Shown here piece by piece: positions 1 to 5,988 of a stretch of DNA of 10,412 nucleotides. The notes below the pieces were generated by a model. The model was not told the DNA's origin and did no database searches. It was given only the letters and a program-made list of their open reading frames with translations. Every line of letters begins with the position of its first letter. Position 1 is the stretch's first letter. The position numbers and the translations under genes are program-made. This DNA comes from an uncultured Clostridia bacterium. GTDB taxonomy: Bacteria > Bacillota_A > Clostridia > Christensenellales > CAG-138. The stretch spans positions 1 through 10,412 of the forward strand of contig CALFIV010000294.1 of NCBI GenBank assembly GCA_937877295.1, written 5' to 3'.

Positions 1-671
1 AGTACCGTGCGTTGAACCCGGAGCTGAAAACCATTCTCATCGGCGGCGGAAGCTGTCCCAGAGAGATTCTGACCGCCGCAAAAACGACCGACGCGCGCGT
101 ATGCTTCGGCTACGGGCTGACCGAAACGAGCTCCGGCGTCGCGCTGTCGCTGGGCGACGGCGATCCCTACGCCATGACCGTCTGCCCCGACGATACAATC
201 ACGATCGCGCCGGACGGCGAGGTGCTGATATCCGCTCCTACCTGCATGATGCAGGGCTACTGGCGGCATCCGGAGGACACCGGTGCGGCACTCAAAAACG
301 GCATTTTGCACAGCGGCGATCTCGGCACGCTCGACGAGGCAGGCAGACTGCGTCTGACCGGCCGCAAGAAGGAGATGCTGGTGCTCTCCGACGGGACGAA
401 GCTGTATCTGCCCGAGTACGAACGACAGCTTTCCGAAGCGCTCGGCGGCGAGCCGCTCTGCGTGCTGCTGGTCAACGATCAGCCGATCCTCGTGCTCGAG
501 GGCGGTCTGCGCGACACGAAGGACCTTTGGGCGCGCATCCGTCCGGTGCTCGAGCAGCGTCCGCGCAATCAGCAGATCCGGCGGATCGAATTTTACGAAA
601 ACCCGTTCCCGCGTACGGCGAGCGGAAAAATCATGCGTTGGGCGATCCAACGGGAAAGAGAGGGACTATGA
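1..671 (+). CDS. AMP-forming acyl-CoA/acyl-ACP ligase, C-terminal part (5' truncated)
   Basis: This is the end of an ANL-superfamily adenylating enzyme; the reading frame is open from base 3 and the start lies outside the window. Visible motifs in order are GYGLTETSSG (the YGxTE adenine-binding motif, about 110-140), HSGDLG near 310 (the TGD ribose-binding aspartate), GRKKEMLVLSDGTKLY near 361-408 (the hinge before the mobile C-terminal domain), and PRTASGK at 609-629, whose last lysine is the expected adenylation-step lysine. The VLSDGTKLYLPEYE stretch resembles long-chain fatty acyl ligases more than amino-acid adenylation domains. Such enzymes make acyl-AMP and pass the acyl group to CoA or a carrier-protein thiol. 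The next gene encodes a carrier protein through a 4-base overlap, which suggests the ACP is the acceptor; that is inference. The acyl substrate cannot be read because the N-terminal domain is missing. Confidence 0.9.
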   Translation, partial: YRALNPELKTILIGGGSCPREILTAAKTTDARVCFGYGLTETSSGVALSLGDGDPYAMTVCPDDTITIAPDGEVLISAPTCMMQGYWRHPEDTGAALKNGILHSGDLGTLDEAGRLRLTGRKKEMLVLSDGTKLYLPEYERQLSEALGGEPLCVLLVNDQPILVLEGGLRDTKDLWARIRPVLEQRPRNQQIRRIEFYENPFPRTASGKIMRWAIQREREGL

Positions 672-922
672 CCCGCAGAGAAGAGATCCTTGCAAAAACG
701 AAGGAGATCATCGTCGATTCGCTGCCCGAGCTTGAGGGCAAGGAATTCGATGAAACCACCGTCATCAATACCGATACCGGCATCGACTCCATGGGCTTTA
801 CGCTGATCATCTGCCGTCTCGAAGCGGCGTTCGACGTGCGCATTCCGAACCGGCAGTGGCAGAAGCTGTCCACGCTCGGCGACGTCGTGGACGCGATCGA
901 AAAGCGGCTGCCGAAGGCATGA
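668..922 (+). CDS. Acyl carrier protein (free-standing)
   Basis: A small 84-residue carrier protein of normal ACP length. The phosphopantetheine attachment site is Ser41 in TGIDSMGF, a good match to the family DS(L/M) motif, followed by the typical helix II (TLIICRLEAAFDVRI) and a C-terminal LGDVVDAIEKRL helix. The start is set by an ATGA overlap with the ligase stop and by a GAGAGGG ribosome-binding sequence just upstream. An in-frame extension upstream of 668 lies inside the ligase gene in another frame and lacks ACP sequence. The holo form would carry the acyl group between the upstream ligase and the downstream thioesterase. It is probably a dedicated carrier rather than the housekeeping fatty-acid-synthesis ACP, because no fab gene is adjacent and the sequence departs from the usual acidic DSLD-type site. 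Confidence 0.92.
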   Translation: MTRREEILAKTKEIIVDSLPELEGKEFDETTVINTDTGIDSMGFTLIICRLEAAFDVRIPNRQWQKLSTLGDVVDAIEKRLPKA

Positions 923-1641
923 GCATTTACGAACAAACCTATCGCATCCTGAGCTCCGATACGGACGCGGCGCAGCGGCTTCGGCTGTCGCGCCTGTTTA
1001 CGCTGCTGCAGGAAGCGTCGATCGCACATACCACCGCGCTCGGCATGGGCCGCGAAAAAACACTCGACCGGGGACTTCTCTGGATCGTGACGCTGCAGCA
1101 GGCAAGAATTTCGCGCATGCCGGTCTATGACGAGCAGATCAAGCTCTTTTCGTGGCCGGGCGACACCATGCATCTGCTGTTTCCGCGGTACTACCGCATC
1201 GAGGACGAAGCGGGCAGCGCACTGATCGAGGCGAGTGCGATCTGGGCTTTGATGGACCGCGAAACGCGGCGCGTCGTCTTCCCCGAGGAGCACGGCGTCG
1301 AGATTAAGGGCGTACGCACGGGAAACGAGATCCCTCTGCCCTCCGCGCCGAAGCCGCCCAAAACCAACATTGCCGACACGTTTGCCGTGCCGTACAGCTA
1401 TGTCGATCTCAACGGACATATGAACAACACGCGCTATTTCGACCTCGCCGAGGACCGCATGCCCGACGCGCTGCGCAGCCGGGCGCTTGTCGGCGTGCAG
1501 ACCGAATATGCAAAGGAAGCGCGGCAGGGCGCTGTCATTACGCTCAAAGAGGAGCTTGCAGACGATCGCTATCTGCTGTCCGGCGAGGACGGCGGTCAGC
1601 GGCTGTTCCGGCTCGCGCTCAGCTACGGAGGAAGCAAATGA
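919..1641 (+). CDS. Acyl-ACP thioesterase (FatA/FatB-like, double hotdog)
   Basis: A 240-residue bacterial acyl-ACP thioesterase, which hydrolyses acyl-ACP to free acid and holo-ACP in the cytoplasm. The N-terminal hotdog half begins YEQTYRILSSDTDAAQRLRLSRLFTLLQEAS, a typical opening of this family. The C-terminal half carries DLNGHMNNTRY at residues 163-173. By comparison with plant FatB enzymes, Asp163, Asn165 and His167 are the likely catalytic residues, with Glu200 in EYAKEA as the acidic partner; alanine follows where plant enzymes often have cysteine. The start at 919 is the ATGA overlap with the ACP stop. Upstream in-frame codons fall inside the ACP gene and look non-native. With the ligase and carrier it forms a load-hold-release set. 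Chain-length preference cannot be told from sequence. Confidence 0.92.
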   Translation: MSIYEQTYRILSSDTDAAQRLRLSRLFTLLQEASIAHTTALGMGREKTLDRGLLWIVTLQQARISRMPVYDEQIKLFSWPGDTMHLLFPRYYRIEDEAGSALIEASAIWALMDRETRRVVFPEEHGVEIKGVRTGNEIPLPSAPKPPKTNIADTFAVPYSYVDLNGHMNNTRYFDLAEDRMPDALRSRALVGVQTEYAKEARQGAVITLKEELADDRYLLSGEDGGQRLFRLALSYGGSK

Positions 1642-2063
1642 AAAAAACGACCATTCTTGTCATCGACGCGCAGGGCGGAGGCCTCGGGCGTCAGCTCATC
1701 ACCGCGATCAAGAAGGACCTTGCGGACGCGTACATCCTTGCGGTCGGGACGAATGCAGCGGCGACGGCCGCCATGCTCAAAGCCGGCGCGGATACGGCCG
1801 CCACGGGCGAAAATGCGGTGCTTGTCGCCTGCCGCAAAGCCGATTTCATCATCGGACCGGTCGGCATGGTGCTTGCAGACGCCATGCTCGGCGAGATCAC
1901 GCCCGCCATGGCAAAGGCCGTTGCGCAGGCGGACGCCGTGCGGATCATGATCCCGTTCAGCAATTGCGACAACTATATCGCAGGCGTTTCCGACTTCTCG
2001 ACCGGACGTCTTTTGGACGATGCGCTCCGTGAATTAAAAAAACAGGTGACAGAACGCAATTGA
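1638..2063 (+). CDS. DUF3842 family protein
   Basis: A 141-residue protein of a conserved anaerobe family (DUF3842) with no established function. The N-terminus reads ILVIDAQGGGLGRQLI (residues 6-21), a glycine-rich turn after a hydrophobic strand as in Rossmann-like nucleotide-binding folds. The middle has alternating small-residue strands (ILAVGTNAAATAAMLKAGAD, then ADFIIGPVGMVLADAMLGEI). Near the end is a conserved-looking PFSNCDNYIAGV segment with a single cysteine. The start has a strong GGAGGA site at 1627-1632, and the ATG overlaps the thioesterase stop as ATGA. It is therefore translated with the acyl-carrier genes, but whether it works with them or is simply the last gene of the operon is unknown. 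The 3' end of the gene contains the -35 box of the next operon. Confidence 0.85.
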   Translation: MKKTTILVIDAQGGGLGRQLITAIKKDLADAYILAVGTNAAATAAMLKAGADTAATGENAVLVACRKADFIIGPVGMVLADAMLGEITPAMAKAVAQADAVRIMIPFSNCDNYIAGVSDFSTGRLLDDALRELKKQVTERN

Positions 2064-2074
2064 TGTGATATGAT
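2046..2074 (+). promoter_or_regulatory. Sigma-A-type promoter of the metal ABC operon
   Basis: The -35 box is GTGACA (2046-2051) and the -10 box is TATGAT (2069-2074), each one base off consensus, separated by 17 bases. TGA directly before the -10 gives an extended TGn element. Transcription would start near 2081. The -35 box and most of the spacer lie within the last codons of the DUF3842 gene, so the new operon starts immediately after the previous one. A dyad CAATT-N13-AATTG (2057-2079) overlaps the spacer and the -10 box and could be an operator. Confidence 0.7.
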
Positions 2075-2080
2075 AATTGA

Positions 2081-2146
2081 GCTGACGGTAGGAAGCCGCA
2101 GCGCCGCACAGAAGTGCGATCCGCAGAACCCGAACCCGTATGTCAT
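2081..2146 (+). ncRNA. Structured 5' leader of the metal ABC operon (possible regulatory RNA)
   Basis: Between the predicted start site and the terminator, the RNA can form a perfect 5-bp hairpin CGCAC-AGAA-GTGCG (2105-2118). This is extended by GCG (2101-2103) pairing with CGC (2122-2124) across an internal loop. An outer closure is possible through ACGG (2085-2088) with CCGT (2136-2139), or TGAC (2083-2086) with GTCA (2142-2145). I could not match it to the cobalamin, molybdenum cofactor, NiCo, T-box or other leader consensus sequences I know. No convincing antiterminator competing with the downstream terminator was found by eye. It may be a metal- or cofactor-sensing leader or simply an attenuator. 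Confidence 0.45.
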
Positions 2147-2201
2147 GAAGGCATGCTTCTTTTCCGAAGAAAAGGGACGCCTTCTTTCTTTTTTGCCATG
2201 A
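2145..2201 (+). CDS. Possible 18-residue leader peptide overlapping the terminator
   Basis: ATG at 2145 opens an 18-codon frame encoding MKACFFSEEKGRLLSFLP. It ends in a TGA (2199-2201) that overlaps the permease ATG as ATGA, the same junction used by the other coupled genes here. The frame runs through the whole terminator hairpin, so a translating ribosome would prevent the hairpin from forming. Against it, no Shine-Dalgarno sequence precedes 2145, and a frame this short can arise by chance. Its codons show no run of one amino acid, so classic amino-acid attenuation is not indicated. Confidence 0.3.
   Translation: MKACFFSEEKGRLLSFLP
2147..2194 (+). terminator. Intrinsic terminator/attenuator in the fecCD-type leader
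   Basis: GAAGGC (2147-2152) pairs with GCCTTC (2179-2184), and CTTTTC (2159-2164) pairs with GAAAAG (2169-2174) around a CGAA loop. The stem is followed directly by a T-rich tract, TTTCTTTTTT (2185-2194). It lies downstream of a good promoter and just before the permease start codon, so it can only be an attenuator of this operon. It would also stop read-through from the acyl-carrier operon. Confidence 0.75.
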
Positions 2202-3262
2202 ACCGTAAACCGCAGCAACCGAATCGCAGACGAACTGCCGTGATCGCCATTCTGATCGCGGCCGTGCTTGTGCTGTCCGTCGTTTGTCTGTTTGTCGGCG
2301 TCTCCGGCATGACGCCGCGTGAAAGCCTTCTGGCGCTTGTCGGACGCGGCACGGCAGCACAGATCCGCATCATCCGGGGCATCCGTGTCCCGCGCATTCT
2401 TGCGGCGATCCTCGCCGGCGCGGGACTGTCGGCAGCCGGTCTTGTGATGCAGACAAATCTCAACAACGCCATGGCTTCGCCGTCGACGCTCGGCGTGTCC
2501 AACGCGGCGGTGTTCGGCGCAAACCTCTCGATCATCGTCGGCGCAGGCGGATTTTTGGAAACCGGCAACCACCTTTCCGGCTACACTGCGGGCATGAACC
2601 TCTATGCGACGTCGCTGATCGCCTTTGTCTTTGCCGCGGTTTCGATCCTGCTGATCCTCGGTCTTTGCCGTCTCAAATCCTTCTCTCCCGGCACGGTCGT
2701 ACTGGCGGGCATTGCGATCGGCGCGGTGTGGACCGCGGCGACGACCGTTCTGCAGTTCTATGCAACCGACGTCGGACTTTCGGCGGCGGTCGTCTGGTCG
2801 TTCGGCGATCTCGGACGCGCGACGTACAAAACCGACCTGATCATGGCATGCGCCGTTCTGCCTTCGATCGTGCTGTTTACGCTTTTGGGCTGGCGGCTGA
2901 ACAGCCTGCTCTCGGGCGACACGGCAGCCAAGAGCATGGGCGTCAACGTCGATGCGCTGCGGTTCGTTTCGCTGCTGCTTTCATCGCTTGTCACGGCGGT
3001 ATGCGTATCGTTTCTCGGCGTCATCGGCTTTGTCGGTATCATCTGTCCGCATGTCGCCAAGCGTCTGCTCGGGCAGGACCATCGCGTTTCCGTTCCGGCT
3101 TCGGCGCTTTTGGGCAGCGTTCTGCTGCTCCTTGCGGATACGCTTTCGAGAAGTCTCGGCCGCGGCTCGGCGCTTCCGGTCGGCGCGATCACCTCAATGC
3201 TCGGCGCACCGTTCTTTTTGGCCGTCATCTTTCTCAGAAAGGGGCGTGGCGCAGATGCTTGA
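2198..3262 (+). CDS. FecCD-family metal/metal-complex ABC transporter permease
   Basis: A 354-residue integral membrane permease of the BtuC/FecCD type II importer family, which works as a homodimer. A basic N-terminus (MNRKPQQPNRRR) precedes the first helix at about residues 13-35. Family landmarks include RVPR (63-66), the glycine-rich helix AILAGAGLSAAGLVMQTNLNNAMASPSTLG, and VVWSFGDLGRATY in place of the usual WxxGS. Near the end are FVGIICPHVAKRLLGQDHR, which contacts the ATPase, and the final LPVGAITSMLGAPFF. Hydrophobic segments suggest about nine or ten helices. The start at 2198 fits the family N-terminus but has no Shine-Dalgarno sequence because it abuts the terminator T-tract. It may rely on coupling to the short frame that ends here. 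ATG at 2153 is an alternative start but would place the start codon inside the terminator stem. Confidence 0.93.
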   Translation: MNRKPQQPNRRRTAVIAILIAAVLVLSVVCLFVGVSGMTPRESLLALVGRGTAAQIRIIRGIRVPRILAAILAGAGLSAAGLVMQTNLNNAMASPSTLGVSNAAVFGANLSIIVGAGGFLETGNHLSGYTAGMNLYATSLIAFVFAAVSILLILGLCRLKSFSPGTVVLAGIAIGAVWTAATTVLQFYATDVGLSAAVVWSFGDLGRATYKTDLIMACAVLPSIVLFTLLGWRLNSLLSGDTAAKSMGVNVDALRFVSLLLSSLVTAVCVSFLGVIGFVGIICPHVAKRLLGQDHRVSVPASALLGSVLLLLADTLSRSLGRGSALPVGAITSMLGAPFFLAVIFLRKGRGADA

Positions 3263-4016
3263 GCTTCATGATCTGACCGTTCGCTACACGCGGCGCGGTC
3301 CGGCGGTGCTGAACGGCGTCAGTCTCTCGCTCGAAAAGGGCGAGATCGGCGTGCTGCTCGGGCGAAACGGTGCGGGCAAGACGACGCTGTTTCGGACGGT
3401 CCTCGGCATTCTGAAGCCGGAGCGCGGCAGCATGGCCTTTGACGGAACAGATCTCGCTTCGCTCAGCCGCCGCGAACGCGCAAAACGCATCGCCTACGTG
3501 CCGCAAAGCATACAATTCGGCGCGCTCGGCGTCTATGAGACCGTGCTGATGGGACGGCTCGCGAGATTCGGGCTCGCGCCCGGAGCGGAGGATCACCGCG
3601 TTGTGCAGCGCATTCTTTCGGAGATGCAGCTCGAATCGCTGTCGGCGCGCAACGTCGAGGAGCTTTCCGGCGGCGAGCGACAGAAGGTTGCGATCGCCCG
3701 CGCGCTGGCGCAGGAGCCGGAGCTTTTGATCTTTGACGAACCGACCGGAAATCTCGATCTCGGCAACGAGCAGCTCATCCTCGCCGAAGCGCAAAAAGCA
3801 GCGCGGCAAAACGGCGTCGGCATTCTGCTTTCGCTGCACGATCTCGACCGCGCACTGGCGCTCGGCGACCGGTTCTTTCTCATGAAGAACGGAACGATCC
3901 GGTACTCCGGCGGGAAGGAGATCTTCACCGAGCCGGTGATCGAAGACATCTTCGATGCGAAGGTACGCATCGTGACCGTAGACGGTCAAACACATATCAT
4001 CAACGGAGGAATCTGA
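3255..4016 (+). CDS. ABC transporter ATP-binding protein (FecE/BtuD-like)
   Basis: A 253-residue cytoplasmic ATPase that energises the adjacent FecCD permease. All nucleotide-binding motifs are intact: Walker A GRNGAGKTT (36-44), Q-loop Gln84 in YVPQS, signature LSGGE (137-141), Walker B LLIFDE (157-162), D-loop NLDL (166-169) and switch His195. The layout fits metal-chelate importers such as FecE and BtuD. The ATG overlaps the end of the permease gene by 8 bases, and an AGAAAGGGG ribosome site lies about 10 bases upstream inside that gene, so the two are tightly coupled. A short C-terminal tail (VRIVTVDGQTHIINGGI) follows the ATPase core, as is common in FecE-type subunits. Confidence 0.95.
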   Translation: MLELHDLTVRYTRRGPAVLNGVSLSLEKGEIGVLLGRNGAGKTTLFRTVLGILKPERGSMAFDGTDLASLSRRERAKRIAYVPQSIQFGALGVYETVLMGRLARFGLAPGAEDHRVVQRILSEMQLESLSARNVEELSGGERQKVAIARALAQEPELLIFDEPTGNLDLGNEQLILAEAQKAARQNGVGILLSLHDLDRALALGDRFFLMKNGTIRYSGGKEIFTEPVIEDIFDAKVRIVTVDGQTHIINGGI

Positions 4017-4018
4017 AC

Positions 4019-5248
4019 ATGAAAAAAGCTCTTGCGCTTATGCTCTCACTGGTCCTGCTGTGCGGATTGTTTGCCTGTGCCGGAACGCCGGTTGTCGAAA
4101 CGCCTGCAGCCGCGCCGACCGAAGCCCCTGCCGTCGTCGAATCACCGGCGGCGGAGTCCGAACCGACCGAAGCGCCACAGTCCGAACCCATCTCGATCAC
4201 CGACATGATCGGCCGTGCAGTGACCGTGCTGCCCGGAAGCTATCAACGCGTGGTCTGCATCGGCGCGGGCGCGCTGCGTATGTACAGCTATGTCTGTGAT
4301 GTGAACCTTTTGTGCGGTGTTGAGGACATTGACAATCTCTCGCTCTCCGAGCGTCCGAAGATGTTCGACGCTTCGCCGCGGCCCTATGTGATGGCATACG
4401 GCGATGTGTTCAGCGCACTGCCCTCGTGCGGCGTCGGCGGACCGAACGCGCAGGCGGCCGAAGCAGAGTTGATTCTTGCATGCAGCCCGGATATCGTCAT
4501 CTCCGAATACGAGGACGTCGAAAAGGAGGACGCGCTGCAGCAGCAGCTCGGCGTGCCGGTCATCACCCTGAAATCGGGTTCGGAAGGCGTGTTTGACGCA
4601 CAGTTCTTCCAAAGCCTCCGTCTGCTCGGCACGCTGTTCGGAACGCAGGAAAAGGCCGAAGCGCTGATCTCGTTCATCGAAGCGGAGCGTACCGAAATCG
4701 AACGCCGCACCGCGGACATTGCGGACGATCAAAAGCCGTCCGTCTACATCTGCGGGCTCGGCAACTGGGGCACGACGAATCACCTGATGACCGCAAAGGA
4801 GTATGTTGCCTTCAAGGTGGCGCACGTCAAAAACGCCGTGACCGACACGGAAGGCCGCTACATTCAGGCGATCGAGGACGAAAAGTTTGTGGCGATCGGC
4901 GAGAATATGGATTGCATGATCATCGACGCAGCAGCGGTCAAGAACATCAAACCGCTTTATGCCGAGAACCCCGCCATGTTCGATACCTGCAAGGCATGGC
5001 GCGACGGCGAGGTCTACCTCGAAATGGCGTACAATTCCTACTACACCAACTATGAACTCGCGCTGATGAACACATGGTTTCTTGCAAAGACGGTCTACCC
5101 CGACCGGTTTGCCGACGTTGACCTTGACGCAAAGCTCGACGAGATTACCACGGCGTTCCTCGGACTGCCGCTGAGCGCGCAGATCAAGGCTGCGCCCGCA
5201 AGCTTCGGGGGCTATCAGAAGATCGACACCGTGACGTTTTTTGAATGA
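4019..5248 (+). CDS. Substrate-binding lipoprotein of FecCD-type metal importer
   Basis: A 409-residue cluster A-II (BtuF/FecB-like, PF01497-type) binding protein. A lipoprotein signal peptide MKKALALMLSLVLLCGLFAC ends in lipobox LFAC, with Cys20 as the lipidated residue. It is followed by a linker rich in Pro, Glu, Ala and Thr (about 22-57), then the globular domain beginning ISITDMIGRAVTVLPGSYQRVVCIGAGALRMY. The long central helix typical of the fold lies around LISFIEAERTEIERR. The C-terminal segment EMAYNSYYTNYELALMNTWFLAKTVYPDRF is typical of a clostridial and archaeal subgroup usually labelled iron transporters, whose real ligand is uncertain. A Tyr/Asn-rich ligand region and the relation of this transporter type to the molybdate/tungstate MolBCA system leave oxyanion transport possible. 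GGAGGA at 4005-4010 is an excellent ribosome site. Confidence 0.92.
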   Translation: MKKALALMLSLVLLCGLFACAGTPVVETPAAAPTEAPAVVESPAAESEPTEAPQSEPISITDMIGRAVTVLPGSYQRVVCIGAGALRMYSYVCDVNLLCGVEDIDNLSLSERPKMFDASPRPYVMAYGDVFSALPSCGVGGPNAQAAEAELILACSPDIVISEYEDVEKEDALQQQLGVPVITLKSGSEGVFDAQFFQSLRLLGTLFGTQEKAEALISFIEAERTEIERRTADIADDQKPSVYICGLGNWGTTNHLMTAKEYVAFKVAHVKNAVTDTEGRYIQAIEDEKFVAIGENMDCMIIDAAAVKNIKPLYAENPAMFDTCKAWRDGEVYLEMAYNSYYTNYELALMNTWFLAKTVYPDRFADVDLDAKLDEITTAFLGLPLSAQIKAAPASFGGYQKIDTVTFFE

Positions 5249-5251
5249 GCC

Positions 5252-5845
5252 ATGATTGACACAAACGCCGTCGCATCCTTTTTTGACCGTCTCGCCCCGC
5301 AATGGGATGCGGATATGATTCGTGACGACCGCATCATCGGCACGATCCTCGACAATGCGCATGTCGTTCCCGGTACGGACGTGCTGGATGTCGCCTGCGG
5401 AACGGGCGTGCTGTTCCCTGATTACTATGCGCGAAGCGTCGCGTCCGTGACCGCGATCGACCTCTCTCCGAAGATGGCCGAGATCGCGCGAGAGAAGGCC
5501 CGCGCATACGCTGGCTTTACCGTGCTTTCGGGCGACGTGACGGAAACCGCGTTTGACCGTCTGTTCGACTGCATCGTGCTCTACAACGCGTTCCCGCATT
5601 TTGCCGATCCGAAGCGTCTCATCGAGCTGCTTGCCGCACGGTTGAAGCCCGACGGATACCTCACCGTTGCACATGGCATGAGCCGCGAACGGATCAACCG
5701 TCATCACGCGAACGTCGACTCCCCCGTCTACACCGATCTGATGCCCGCCGATGCGCTTTCCGCGCTCTTTTGCGCCGTTCTCGACGTGACCGCCGTCATC
5801 TCCGACGATACGATGTATCAGGTCGTCGGGCGCAGGCGGCGCTGA
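5252..5845 (+). CDS. Class I SAM-dependent methyltransferase linked to metal importer
   Basis: A 197-residue Rossmann-fold methyltransferase. An N-terminal segment ASFFDRLAPQWDADMIRDD resembles UbiE-like enzymes. Motif I is VLDVACGTG (44-52), and the acidic ribose-binding residue is Asp70 in AIDLSPKM. Then come the post-II strand DCIVLYNAFPHF and the LLAARLKPDGYLTVAHGMSRERINRHHANV segment, whose HGMSRE and NxHH residues look like a subgroup signature. It starts 3 bases after the binding-protein stop with only a weak ribosome site, so it belongs to the transporter operon. A natural guess is methylation of the imported chelate or of a small metal ligand, but the substrate is unknown. The C-terminus (VVGRRRR) is short and basic. 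Confidence 0.88.
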   Translation: MIDTNAVASFFDRLAPQWDADMIRDDRIIGTILDNAHVVPGTDVLDVACGTGVLFPDYYARSVASVTAIDLSPKMAEIAREKARAYAGFTVLSGDVTETAFDRLFDCIVLYNAFPHFADPKRLIELLAARLKPDGYLTVAHGMSRERINRHHANVDSPVYTDLMPADALSALFCAVLDVTAVISDDTMYQVVGRRRR

Positions 5846-5863
5846 ATCCTTCCAAAATCGAAG

Positions 5864-5942
5864 GGCTGTTCAGAAAGACTCAGTGGCATCCCGCGAAGCG
5901 GCACACCCTAAAACGCAGAATGACAAACCTTTCTGAACAGCC
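5864..5942. repeat. 79-bp element with perfect 14-bp inverted terminal arms
   Basis: GGCTGTTCAGAAAG (5864-5877) is the exact reverse complement of CTTTCTGAACAGCC (5929-5942), enclosing 51 bases. The interior holds a small hairpin CCGC-GAA-GCGG (5891-5901). On the minus strand it has a GTCATTCTG phrase like those in dispersed palindromic elements of gut Firmicutes. It follows the methyltransferase stop by 18 bases. There is no T-tract, so it is not a standard intrinsic terminator. A miniature non-autonomous element or RNA-level transcript-end structure fits best. No target-site duplication was clear by eye. Confidence 0.6.
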
Positions 5943-5953
5943 TAATTCATGTC

Positions 5954-5982
5954 TTGCCATTTGCACATAACTATGGCATAAT
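5954..5982 (+). promoter_or_regulatory. Sigma-A-type promoter of the MATE gene with internal dyad
   Basis: TTGCCA (5954-5959) and CATAAT (5977-5982) are separated by 17 bases, with TGG before the -10 box giving an extended TGn element. Transcription would start near 5989. A perfect inverted repeat TGCCAT (5955-5960) and ATGGCA (5973-5978), 12 bases apart, overlaps both boxes and is a candidate repressor operator. Confidence 0.65.
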
Positions 5983-5988
5983 ACGAGT

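Noticed and set aside
101..667. Upstream in-frame extension of the acyl carrier protein
   Set aside because: It is a shadow of the ligase gene, very rich in Arg and Ala, with no ACP-like sequence; the ATGA junction at 668 fixes the start.
2062..2080. Fur box at the importer promoter
   Set aside because: Only one GATAAT hexamer is present and the match to the 7-1-7 palindrome is about half of the positions, as expected for an AT-rich promoter.
2114..2197. Permease start upstream at GTG 2114 or ATG 2153
   Set aside because: Both would translate the hairpins of the leader and give an N-terminus unlike the family, with no suitably spaced ribosome site.
2081..2200. Assignment of the importer leader to cobalamin, molybdenum-cofactor or T-box families
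   Set aside because: The conserved B12 box, Moco core and T-box TGGNACCGCG-type segments are not present; naming a family would be guesswork.
4142..5707. Long open frame (521 codons) on the minus strand opposite the binding protein and methyltransferase
   Set aside because: It is antisense to two genes with clear family motifs, its translation is rich in His, Arg, Asp and Cys with no recognisable domain, and GC-rich coding DNA often leaves the opposite strand open.
5864..5950. The inverted repeat as the intrinsic terminator of the importer operon
   Set aside because: The loop is 51 bases long and no T-tract follows the 3' arm; it was kept as a repeat element instead.
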